From Albugo candida (Eukaryota > Oomycota > Peronosporomycetes > Albuginales), in contig JBDOQK010000010.1 of the NCBI GenBank assembly GCA_040437565.1, positions 558,001 through 622,000 on the forward strand: DNA of 64,000 nucleotides, read 5' to 3'. Of the stretch, positions 55,098 to 64,000 are shown in pieces. The translations under genes and the position numbers were made by a program. Each line of letters begins with the position of its first letter. Position 1 is the first letter of the stretch. Below the pieces are notes generated by a model, which had not been told where the DNA came from, did no database searches, and was given only the letters and a program-made list of their open reading frames with translations.

Positions 55098-56321
55098 TCA
55101 GTTGACGGGAAGTAGCTGCGAAGACTTTGCCGCAGGAATACTAAAGCTGTAGGCAACTTCAAATCCCGTTATCTTATTTTCTGCCTTGCTGCTGCCGATT
55201 ATCGAATCCTCTTTCACAACAACATATTGGACTAGGACATTCGTCTTGTTGAATGACAATGCTGTGAATCCATAATTGGCCACTTCTGGTTTCCAAACGG
55301 TATTCCCTACCACAGGGTCGTACACAATTTCGCTCGGTCGCCCCCCTCCATTTCCAGATGTGATGAACGAAATACCGGCGTGAGCTTGTAGAGCCATTCC
55401 ATGAGTGTGGCCACTCGCCGATAAAGTAACACCACAATCATTCAGTACCTTGATCCAACGATCTCGCTTCTCATTTGTCAAGTGCAGTAACACGTTATAA
55501 TGTGAGAGCAGCACTTTGTGGTCAGCTTTGGAGGAGCAAGCTTTCTCCTCGATCATTTTTATTGATTCATTCTCCCAAGCATTCAAGACGCCACTACACG
55601 CCTTCACAATGTCGGTTCTGCCATCAGCACATCTTTTTTCATCCATTATAGTGACAGCTTCACATCCATTCGTGTTTGCCTGTCCATAGCACTGGCAACA
55701 TATATTCGAGACACCATTGACTCGAGCAGAATTCATATCCACAAAAAATACGTCAACAACGATATCATTCCTTGTAAACGTTCTCATATAAAAGGGTTGC
55801 TTCGGATACCACAGCTTGTTGTACTTGGCGTAGGTTTGTTGACCTAGGACATGTTGATTGAGCGCATCGATAACATCATCTGGACGTTCACACGCTACTC
55901 TAGTTGGATTGAGGGTACTGATGTTGACGTCATTCTTAATGCACAGATGTCCCCCACCACCATACCCATGATTTCCAAACAAGCCCGACCAAAAGATATC
56001 TTTCTGATGTAATTCTGGGTACACATCCTCAAAGCTCAATTTCATTCGAGTTTTAACATTCGTTGGAATGACCCCATTCCAGTACAAACTATCTCCAAGA
56101 TCAAACACATCGGAATAACAGTTGTATGTCTCGATCCACATGCCCATGATAGTCGCCACTGCAGCTTGTGTTCCGACATTATTCGTGTCGAGCGGAGCGC
56201 CCCAATCGCCCAGCGCCATCACATTGAACTGACCACAGGTCGAATCGTGTTCAGCCGCGCTTGTTCCCGAAGCCAAATTGCCCAATGTGACGAGAGACAG
56301 GATTGTCGGGCACTTGACCAT
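55098..56321 (-). CDS. Secreted purple-acid-phosphatase-like protein, GNHG variant
   Basis: 407 residues with a signal-peptide-like start (MVKCPTILSLVTLGNLASGT, then SAAEH). Motifs: GDWG (38-41), GDSLY (76-80), GNHG (116-119), CCQC (208-211), LSHYN (272-276), GHTH (304-307) and GNGGG. In GNHG the Asp/Glu that usually ends GNH(D/E) is Gly; the metal-binding Asn is kept. It has no Ser/Thr linker. It is head-to-head with the divergent member at 57408 across 1.1 kb, and is the closest intact relative of the pseudogenes at 45404 and 51596. Confidence 0.9.
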   Translation of the reverse strand: MVKCPTILSLVTLGNLASGTSAAEHDSTCGQFNVMALGDWGAPLDTNNVGTQAAVATIMGMWIETYNCYSDVFDLGDSLYWNGVIPTNVKTRMKLSFEDVYPELHQKDIFWSGLFGNHGYGGGGHLCIKNDVNISTLNPTRVACERPDDVIDALNQHVLGQQTYAKYNKLWYPKQPFYMRTFTRNDIVVDVFFVDMNSARVNGVSNICCQCYGQANTNGCEAVTIMDEKRCADGRTDIVKACSGVLNAWENESIKMIEEKACSSKADHKVLLSHYNVLLHLTNEKRDRWIKVLNDCGVTLSASGHTHGMALQAHAGISFITSGNGGGRPSEIVYDPVVGNTVWKPEVANYGFTALSFNKTNVLVQYVVVKEDSIIGSSKAENKITGFEVAYSFSIPAAKSSQLLPVN

Positions 56322-57058
56322 AGTTGCGAAGACTGTTTGAAATTCGATTGTGAGCCTTCAACGAAGCACCTTAGTGGGAATGTCGACCAGATTTGTACCC
56401 AGGCATTACTCTTGCCTAACCGCAAAGTGTTTTAGCTGACGTAAGCGCATCAGATCCCTCCATGAGCCTTAGATCGGAATTGTCGCAGCATCGAATCGAG
56501 TGATTGGATAATATTGGGGTTGATCGATATATTTAGGAGCTTTTCTTCGAATCAAAAAGCTGTATCATCTCAACTCAGTGAATTTTACAGATGACAGGGA
56601 CCGTTATGCTTAAAGCAGATGACAGTGACCTATATAATTAAAGCAGCTGACAGTGAATTTTATACTTAAAGCAGATGACAGTCATTTGTGGGGAACCAAT
56701 CGATTAAGAGATGAGGTTGTTAGTCGATACTCTGATTGTTTACTTGTTGTAAATACGCGTCATCAACCCACTCGTTACAAATTGACAAAAGAATATGACA
56801 CTTGTTAGGGTTACTTTCACAGGATAATGTAGATGAGCTTCAAAGAATATCGAGAATTGCTAAATTATGCTCAAATTGGACGCACAATCAGCTCCTTCAA
56901 TAGCTAAGGTGCGCGGTGGGACAGTGCTCCTATACATAACATTTTGTCGTGCTTCAGATCCTTACGTTCATCGGGTGTGGTACTAAAGAGGCATACTGAA
57001 AATCAAGGATTTCAATCGAATGGCAAGGACGCAATCGCACTCATTTATATCGATTTGT
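56322..57058. other. Spacer between divergent PAP genes
   Basis: Probably holds both promoters. It contains the minisatellite at 56581-56690. The CCAAT/palindrome element of the other PAP genes is not seen here. Confidence 0.35.
56581..56690. repeat. Short minisatellite
   Basis: Three to four units of roughly 30 bp built on TTAAAGCAGATGACAGTGA with AT-rich spacers, about 260 bp upstream of the ATG at 56321. Confidence 0.6.
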
Positions 57059-57228
57059 GTTAATGTAGTCCACTCTAAACAACAACTGTAAAANNNNNNN
57101 NNNNNNNNNNNNNNNNNNNNNNNNNNNNNNNNNNNNNNNNNNNNNNNNNNNNNNNNNNNNNNNNNNNNNNNNNNNNNNNNNNNNNNNNNNNNNGTTAATG
57201 TAGTCCACTCTAAACAACAACTGTAAAA
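57059..57228. other. Unmerged contig overlap around gap 57094-57193
   Basis: The 35 bp at 57059-57093 recur at 57194-57228. Confidence 0.8.
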
Positions 57229-57407
57229 GCATGTTAATGAACTCATGTCCGGGTGACGTGGCTATGAGATGATGACACATCTCATTTAAGAGGTAGACAT
57301 GGACTCTGCATGCATGTAGAAAACGTGGAGGCGCAGATCGCGTTTAAAGCACTACACATACCTCCAAAGTATACACACTCGTTGATGTAAGCTTCCTTAC
57401 TCATTTC

Positions 57408-58736
57408 ATGGGCACATTCAAAAATCGAACGATTGCGGTGACTCTCATTATTGTCGCTTCAATCGCGATTTTCGTCACCGTGACAATACTCTCCAGTAAA
57501 CGGGAAAGCGTCAGTTTGGAAGAACACGCGGAAGGTGAAGACCACGAGGAGGAGGAGGAAGGGGAAGAATCAACCGGATTGCACGCGTTGGGGATCAGTC
57601 ACTGGGGAGCATATCTGAAAATCGCACGTGATGGAGAAACTGAAGTCGCAAATGGAAAAATGCAAATGAGTGTGGCCCATTTATTATCGTTATCAGCGGC
57701 AAAGCTTCAGCCTCAAGTAATTCTCAATCATGGCGGGAATTTCTATAGAAATGGAGTTAAAACATCCGACAGAGATCATCGATTCCAACAATCGTTCGAA
57801 GAGGTGTATTATCAAAGTGCTGTAGTCAACATTCCATGGTTTAGCGTCGTAGGAAAACCAGATTATGGCGGAGGATGGTACATTTGTGGAGTCGATGTGG
57901 CTGTATCTCATCCTTGCAAATCCGTAAATGAAGTGGTACAAGCACTCAACGCTAAATTCTTTCTACAAAAAAGCTACAAAAGTCCACAAAATGACCGATG
58001 GATCCTTCCAGATCGATTCTACAAGCAAAGACTCAAGGACGAGCACAGCGGAGTGACAGTCGATATTTACAATATCGAAAATACAGCAGCGGACTCTAGC
58101 GAAGCGAATGATATCTGCTGTCAGTGCGGTGCGTATTCAAAAGGAGAGCCACAGCAATGCTCGGGTGTTTCTCGTGGCGATAAGCTTTGCTTTGGTGGAC
58201 ACACAGATATGTATGATGCATGCATGGATCAATTCAGAGAATGGACTAAAGACACGTACAATCGTTTTGTGAAGGAATCGGAGGGATCCGACGCCACGTG
58301 GAGAATTGTCAACACGCACGACTCCTTTTACGGCAAAATGAGCGAAGAAAACACGAATGCTTGGCTGGATGCGATCAAAAAGGCTAAAATTCAGTTGGTT
58401 TTGGATGGAAGCACACCGTCTGAGAAACACGATTTTGGATCGTTTAATTGTCATTTTATCACCAACGGAGGCGGCGGAGGTGTGAAAACATCACCAAGTA
58501 AAAGTCTTTCTGGGCATGCGATCAAAGCTGGCATTCAAACAATCTGGGAATCTCCTGATCGACCGTACGGAATATATGAGCTGTCCTTTGGAAAAGAATC
58601 CCTCCACGTCAATTTCGTCACATTCAATTCCGACTGGCAATTCGAAAGCGCGGTGGTGTTTGGAAGTAGCAAAAGCGCGCATTGCTGGGAAATTCCACAC
58701 GATGGATCGAGAGGAGAGCCCTGTGGCGCTGACTGA
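57408..58736 (+). CDS. Membrane-anchored PAP-like protein with lost metal ligands
   Basis: 442 residues. Residues 9-29 (IAVTLIIVASIAIFVTVTIL) form a signal anchor, followed by an acidic Glu-rich stretch (about 38-55), predicting a type II membrane protein. The rest aligns along its length with the PAP proteins and keeps the CCQC cluster (237-240) and the glycine-rich turn. The metal motifs are altered: GDWG is SHWG (64-67), GDxxY is GGNFY (109-113), GNHD is GKPD (149-152) and GHTH is GSTP (334-337). Only the Tyr of motif 2 and the His of VNTH (301-304) remain, so five of seven ligands are gone. The frame is intact, implying selection for a noncatalytic role such as binding or scaffolding. The gene is convergent with SEC24, 128 bp apart. 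Confidence 0.85.
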   Translation: MGTFKNRTIAVTLIIVASIAIFVTVTILSSKRESVSLEEHAEGEDHEEEEEGEESTGLHALGISHWGAYLKIARDGETEVANGKMQMSVAHLLSLSAAKLQPQVILNHGGNFYRNGVKTSDRDHRFQQSFEEVYYQSAVVNIPWFSVVGKPDYGGGWYICGVDVAVSHPCKSVNEVVQALNAKFFLQKSYKSPQNDRWILPDRFYKQRLKDEHSGVTVDIYNIENTAADSSEANDICCQCGAYSKGEPQQCSGVSRGDKLCFGGHTDMYDACMDQFREWTKDTYNRFVKESEGSDATWRIVNTHDSFYGKMSEENTNAWLDAIKKAKIQLVLDGSTPSEKHDFGSFNCHFITNGGGGGVKTSPSKSLSGHAIKAGIQTIWESPDRPYGIYELSFGKESLHVNFVTFNSDWQFESAVVFGSSKSAHCWEIPHDGSRGEPCGAD

Positions 58737-58864
58737 TGTGTGAATTGTGTGCTAGCGGTAATATATTTTCTCATTTATGCGTCGCCGATTTTTTTTCCAT
58801 GTGCCACGCGTTCGACCTAAAGACAAAACATGCGATTTCAAAAGCAATTTGGCTCATTTTTCGC

Positions 58865-61800
58865 CTAATGGAATTTGTACTGAATCTTCTTATGCACCTG
58901 AACCAAAAACTCGACATACGAAATATCATTTCGTGTCCGATCTTCGACCAAAGCGCTCATAAACCGATTCAAACGCCAGTCATTCTTCGTGAGGATCTCC
59001 AGAGGCTGTGACATTGGCGTTGTGGAATTCAAATACTCCACAATATCGCAAACTCGGCCTCGNNNNNNNNNNNNNNNNNNNNNNNNNNNNNNNNNNNNNN
59101 NNNNNNNNNNNNNNNNNNNNNNNNNNNNNNNNNNNNNNNNNNNNNNNNNNNNNNNNNNNNNNTCATTTCGTGTCCGATCTTCGACCAAAGCGCTCATAAA
59201 CCGATTCAAACGCCAGTCATTCTTCGTGAGGATCTCCAGAGGCTGTGACATTGGCGTTGTGGAATTCAAATACTCCACAATATCGCAAACTCGGCCTCGG
59301 AAGCTCTCATCACTGCTGCTTTGCGTATCGAATAAACAGAGAGTTTTCTCGGCCGTGTCGACCTGATCGGTGCCGAATAAAGCGGTGAGTACCTCGCCAT
59401 TGACGCGAGGACCAATGTACAGGTAGCAGCACATGGCGGAATGCAGTAGGAACATTCCATCTTCTTCCAATTTCTCTGCAGTCGGCGGTAGTTGTAATGG
59501 AAGTATGAATTTCCCATCTTCGTCAAAGCTTCCACATTCTTCGGTCATATCGTGAAGACGATATAATTTCGGGTACACTGCTGAAACAGACCATTCGACC
59601 GGTAGTGTGTTCAAAAGCCCCAACATCATCACTCGATCATCCGCTCGAACGTCGACAAAGCCTCGAGAAGCGCCTCCACTCACATTCGGTCGAAGTGCCA
59701 AACTCTTGAGCGTCGATAATGTGTACAACGGAAGCAATTTAAGCGATTCCGGAAGGATCAATTGACCAGCCAAAGACGACGATGCACAATGTTTTCGGTA
59801 GTTGTAAAGCACATTCACACAGTCTTCGATCAGTTGATTTTTAATCCCATCCAACGACCGCATTTGTGACTTGTCTACGATCTGCTTGGCGGCAGTTCGC
59901 TGCCACACAGAGCACGTGGCATCCAAATCGGCAAAGCGGAACACATTCGAAAGCAAATTATCAATCGGTAGCGCCAAATTGTGCACACGAACACATCGAA
60001 TTCCATCACTTCGTGTGAATAAAAGGGCGACTTGGAGGTACGCATCCGTTCCATCCGAAAGCGTCTCATCATGTGCCAACGTCACGCAAATAGAGCGATC
60101 TTGATCGATGATGGAAAACTCCATCTCATCCACACCCGTTCCATCGTTACTGCTGGACGTAAATGCTGCTAAACCGCTTCCAATCATTCCACTACGATTT
60201 TGCGGCACGTAAAACGACCCAAACGAACGGTCCACACGAAGCCCCGCGCTGCATCGAACCTTTAAAACAGCCTCATACCCACAATCTCGCGATACAATTC
60301 GCAGAAGCGATTGCCGTAAATGATGCTGATTGTTGCCGGCTTCCTTCTCAAACTGCGGAAGATGGTACACCCGACCGCCAGTCACTTCACAGACGCGACC
60401 GATATCGGCGAGTGATGCAAATGGAGTCGCTACGGAGAACACATCCAACGAAATATGACTTTCAGCACACTTTATAGCCAATTGATTGTATGGGGAATTC
60501 TCTTCCGGAGTGTACATTTCCACTTCTTTCGTCGTTCCATACACATTCGTATTTTCTTCGCGTCGAATTCGACCGACACCCAAATGAGGCGCACTTGCCT
60601 GAAGGAGAATCACACGTCCACCAGCGACCGATAACGCTTCCACAACGCTCCATAATGCTGCACCTGCGACCGATTGGTTGCTGGGAGTGTTTTGATGCGT
60701 CTTGATGATAATATCTGCCAGCATTCCAATCCGCTCGATCGCCTGGGGATCTTCCATCGACACCAACCAGCTCTCCGGAGGCAAAGGTGCAGGCGGATCG
60801 TCCAAATCCGAGCAGACGGCAAGTGATATCGAAGATTTCTGATCCATTCGGTAGTAATGGACTGTCGAGTCGAATGTCACAATGCCGACCTTTTTCCGTT
60901 TGTTCTGAGCCAACGAAGGAAGAATGTATTTGATCGCATCCAATGCCGCAGATAGAAGCGAAGCCTGGAAGGAGAAAACGGATACATCCAAAACAAACAC
61001 GAAAATCGGTTCCTGGGGAGCTCGGACAGTGTACGCGGCCGGAACGATGTAATCCACAGACCCTTTCGACAACTCTGCTCGCTCCTGAATGTCACGACGC
61101 TTTCCGTATTGATCCACACTGCAGTAATACTCACGTGGCGTCTCATTCTGAAGCATGCAAATATTACATACAAATTTCCGTCCGGCTTGGACAAATTTCG
61201 TGTAGCAATTCACATACGCGCGACATCGCGAGCATCGTAATGGTCCCGTGGGACCAAAATCGATCAGTGGAATTGGCAGTTCGTCTTCTTTGAGCTCTGC
61301 TAGCGGTGTGATGACAGCTGCGAATGGGATTCCACATTGTTTCAAGAGTTCTTTCGAAGCAGGAACGTGATTGAGTGTCGGACGAATAAAGCGAGGATTG
61401 CAGCAGCCTTCATCGAGACAGACGTAGTCGCTGGACGCGGGAGGTGGCATCGTCACAGTATGGCCGGATGCCACATACTGAATGCGTTCCGGGGAGACAA
61501 TCGGTCGAGGAATTTGAGACGGATCAATACGTTGTTTCTGCTGAGGAGCGTACCCGCCAGCAGGCGGAATCGATGCATTATTTCCACTTGGAAATGAATT
61601 GGGAGCGGTAGTAGGATTGCCATATCCTTGCTGATACTGCATGGCATTCGGTCCATTTCCGTGCATAGTGGGAGGCATTCCCGGTGGCATCGAATATTGT
61701 GGTGGTGGATGGGTTCCTGGTGGACCGTACATTTGATTTGAAGCAGCAGTGATTCCAGGCGATTGTCCCATTGGCGGCATTGATGGAGTATTTGGCATAT

Positions 61801-62499
61801 TCGGAGGCATTGGATTGTTGTTGGGCGGAGGATTCGCCATTGGAGGTCCACCAAAAAGCCCACGATTCGGCATTCCTCTTTGTGCCGCTACTGGAGCGCC
61901 CAAACTCGATGGACCACTCATTCTTTGGGGGAGAGGAACTTGAGTCTGCTCTCTATTTTCAACTCGTTGAGGTGGTATCATTGTCTGCGAACTCGATCGC
62001 TGCATTGGCGGGGCACCATACCCTCCGATGGATCGTGGGGGTCCCGGAGGACCTTGTTGGAAATTTGATGGCCCGCCCCCATGACTCATGGGTCCCTGGG
62101 GGGCATTTCCCCGCATAGGACCACGAAATGCGTGATGAGACCCGGCTTGATCGAATGGCTGGGTGTTGAAACCCCCATGTGCCCCATTTTGTGGCTGTTG
62201 TGCGCTCACAGAAGATGGATAAGCCTGTGAGGGATGAGAGCCTCGAGGGGGAGGCTGTTGATTTTGAGGAATGGAGGGACCTCCAGGCGGAAAACGCGGT
62301 TGAGGAGGAATACCTGNNNNNNNNNNNNNNNNNNNNNNNNNNNNNNNNNNNNNNNNNNNNNNNNNNNNNNNNNNNNNNNNNNNNNNNNNNNNNNNNNNNN
62401 NNNNNNNNNNNNNNNNTAGCACACCTTGCGGGTTACAACTGCGGTGGTATTTGCAACAGCATTGCGTTGTTGTGGAGAAGCTTCTGAGAGAAAACTCAT
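58865..62499 (-). CDS. SEC24: COPII coat protein SEC24
   Basis: SEC24 is the cargo-binding subunit of the COPII inner coat at ER exit sites. The likely start is ATG 62499 (MSFLSEASPQQRNAV), cut at once by the gap at 62317. A long Pro/Gln/Gly/Met-rich N-terminal region follows, as is usual. Then come a zinc finger (LRCSRCRAYVN and KFVCNICM), the trunk domain (APQEPIFVFVLDVSVFSFQA, GRVILLQASAPHLGVGRI), beta-sandwich and helical domains (LLPLYTLSTLKSLALRP) and a gelsolin-like end (AMCCYLYIGPRVNGEVLTAL), finishing with YVEFLVQVHKKIQYKF. The C-terminal 45 residues appear twice only because the gap at 59063 duplicates 137 bp; the frame happens to stay open across it. No introns are seen. Confidence 0.93.
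58926..59299. other. Unmerged contig overlap around gap 59063-59162
   Basis: The 137 bp at 58926-59062 recur at 59163-59299, duplicating the end of SEC24. Confidence 0.9.
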
Positions 62500-63082
62500 A
62501 AAGATGGTGCGGAAATGACGCATGTACGCATGCGTACGGATGTTTGCTGGAAAGAGCTTTAGACCATGTATTGTGTTAACAGCGACATACTCTATGCTCG
62601 AGATATAATGCACTGTCATTTGTCTGCTCTACCGACACTTTGTATAGCTCAAAGACGCCTTTGTACTTGCACGCTACTCGCTTCCATCCTGTCTTTTACA
62701 TCGTCTTTGTACCTGCTTCAGCCCGCCGACAGCCAGCAGCTATATAGCAGTAATGAAAGGATATCACGTAATCAAGGTTCCCATTTACGGTAATGTCCCT
62801 AATGATATCTTTGAGTGGCTAAAATCCATCATTAGTATGAACTGAATACTTTCCGAATACTTGTATCGATTTTGACGAATTCCCAAAGCATTTGTTCTAT
62901 TCATTACTCGCATACTTTTTCGTGGCGTGCACGCAAGGCCGCGCTTTTACTCCGTTTACACTTTACTGCATACAAAATCAAAGTGCAGCGGCGATGTTGC
63001 ACCACAGCTTTTAATGACTCATTTCACATTTTCTCCTTTTTGAAGCGCTTCTTCCTTCCATTCACATCCTCTTCAAACCCTC
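62500..63082. other. Intergenic spacer between divergent genes
   Basis: Likely holds the promoters of SEC24 (minus) and the membrane protein (plus). No coding region is convincing. Confidence 0.4.
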
Positions 63083-63826
63083 ATGCTACGTGCACTCCAA
63101 GCAGCCCACAAAGACGCTCAAGAGTCCCACGCCAAGATCGGCTTCATCTTAGCCGTCATAGTGCTACTTATCGTTCTCACATTCCTCATATTGTACTTGA
63201 AACAACGCAATCGGAAGCGACCCCAACAGCTCAAATCAACGGATGAGATCGCAACTCCCTCCGAACAAACACAAACGACCGTATCGCCAAAAACGAGTTT
63301 CACCGATGGGAACGGCGTACTCCTACTCCCGAGACAGTCCATTCAAACGGATGACACACAGAAAACCTCGGGGCTTTATGCTTCCACCGGCGGAAGCGCA
63401 ATGGAGCCATCCAATAAAGCCGGTATTCTTCTGTGCGATCTACGGGCCAGTGCATTCAGAAATCAGCATGAAAGACGAGCAATGGATAGCACGTTATCTC
63501 GTTCGTCGTCTGTGGGTCTTAGTTCCGAGAGTTCGATCGTAAGACCGAGTCAAGTCGCCACAGCCGCTGCGATTAGCGCTGGTCTCGGGCTCGTACTCGA
63601 CGAATACAGCCAACATGACGTCGAAGAGAATACAATGCTGCAAAAGCGTTATTTCGGGTCGATGAGCAGCTTTGCCTCCGACACAAGCATGTCCTTTGCA
63701 CGCGCCTCCATCGCGTCTTCCGTCCCGGAGGATTGTGACATTTATGACGGACAATTCCCATCCAGTGCGTCGCTCCATAGCGGCGTCTTACACGCAGCGG
63801 ACCTCCGCGTATCGACAGAGTTTTAA
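63083..63826 (+). CDS. Single-pass membrane protein, unknown function
   Basis: 247 residues. One strong membrane span at about 19-40 (IGFILAVIVLLIVLTFLILY) follows a short polar N-terminus and is followed by a basic stop-transfer stretch (KQRNRKR), predicting N-terminus outside or lumenal and a long cytosolic tail. There is no separate cleavable signal. The tail is rich in Ser, Thr and Ala, with Ser clusters near 135-150 and 195-215 that could be phosphorylated. I do not recognise a family. It lies 73 bp before the kinesin start, on the same strand. Confidence 0.7.
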   Translation: MLRALQAAHKDAQESHAKIGFILAVIVLLIVLTFLILYLKQRNRKRPQQLKSTDEIATPSEQTQTTVSPKTSFTDGNGVLLLPRQSIQTDDTQKTSGLYASTGGSAMEPSNKAGILLCDLRASAFRNQHERRAMDSTLSRSSSVGLSSESSIVRPSQVATAAAISAGLGLVLDEYSQHDVEENTMLQKRYFGSMSSFASDTSMSFARASIASSVPEDCDIYDGQFPSSASLHSGVLHAADLRVSTEF

Positions 63827-63899
63827 TTCCGATATTAATAGACAAATTTGAGCATATTTATGTCATCGTTTCAAGCCTTTTCCTCTCCGTCGCGTCGAT

Positions 63900-64000
63900 A
63901 TGAGTGATCGAGCGCTTGCCAAAAAAGATGAATGCGTTCGTGTGATGGTCCGTATCCGTCCTCCAAGCAGCAAAGAGCTGCAGGATGGACGTCAGATCGT
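63900..64000 (+). CDS. Kinesin-like motor protein, N-terminus only
   Basis: ATG at 63900 gives MSDRALAKKDE followed by CVRVMVRIRPPSSKELQDG, the first beta strand and the RxRP motif of kinesin motor domains. The window ends before the P-loop, so the subfamily cannot be judged. Confidence 0.8.
   Translation, partial: MSDRALAKKDECVRVMVRIRPPSSKELQDGRQI

Noticed and set aside
62566-62793. 75-codon plus-strand frame upstream of the membrane protein
   Set aside because: Weak composition, sits in the SEC24 promoter region and matches no family.
1-64000. CRISPR arrays, rRNA genes and tRNA genes
   Set aside because: None recognised by eye; regular spacer arrays are absent and no cloverleaf with CCA-adjacent context was noticed.

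Overview
The window looks like nuclear DNA of an intron-poor eukaryote with closely spaced genes. The best guess is an oomycete, possibly a white-rust (Albugo-like) species. This is inference: the genes are uninterrupted, the housekeeping genes (SEC24, kinesin, RRP4, an ER PDI-like protein) are eukaryotic, and the retroelements are of kinds common in oomycetes. No marker names the species. The sequence is a draft scaffold with twenty 100-N gaps (starting at 614, 2948, 3505, 4743, 8601, 9731, 15315, 21381, 22334, 23230, 25073, 26172, 26947, 35685, 41489, 47234, 48990, 57094, 59063 and 62317). At nine of them the sequence before the gap is repeated after it, so those are unmerged overlaps and not missing DNA.

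The left 40 kb is a graveyard of mobile elements. It holds LINE and Ty3/gypsy chromodomain fragments and a MITE-like element at 1.8-2.5 kb. Three Tc1/mariner-type DNA transposons follow: a truncated one at 9.1 kb and full-length ones at 10.9-14.0 and 29.5-32.2 kb, whose terminal repeats and TA target duplications can be read. There are four Ty1/copia elements: A (3' end only, 15.4-15.9 kb), B (16.3-21.1), C (32.8-36.4) and D (minus strand, about 22.5-27.7). A diverged ~5 kb repeat, here called R, occurs at 3.7-9.1 kb and again at 29.2-38.4 kb, where a mariner-like element and copia C split the second copy. Copia B split a dead purple acid phosphatase gene.

The right 24 kb holds the genes. The main theme is a local expansion of secreted purple-acid-phosphatase-like (PAP) proteins: genes at 14.6 (truncated by a gap), 43.0, 49.1 and 55.1 kb, at least three pseudogenes (15.9/21.1, 45.4 and 51.6 kb), and a divergent membrane-anchored member at 57.4 kb that has lost most metal ligands and is probably a pseudoenzyme. 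Three copies share a CCAAT box plus an imperfect palindrome 132-134 bp before the ATG. Interleaved are a coiled-coil gene, a KDEL-ended PDI-like gene and exosome RRP4. The coiled-coil and PDI-like genes are each split between contigs in a way that suggests contigs are misordered or a tandem duplication was collapsed. SEC24, a single-pass membrane protein and the start of a kinesin close the window.
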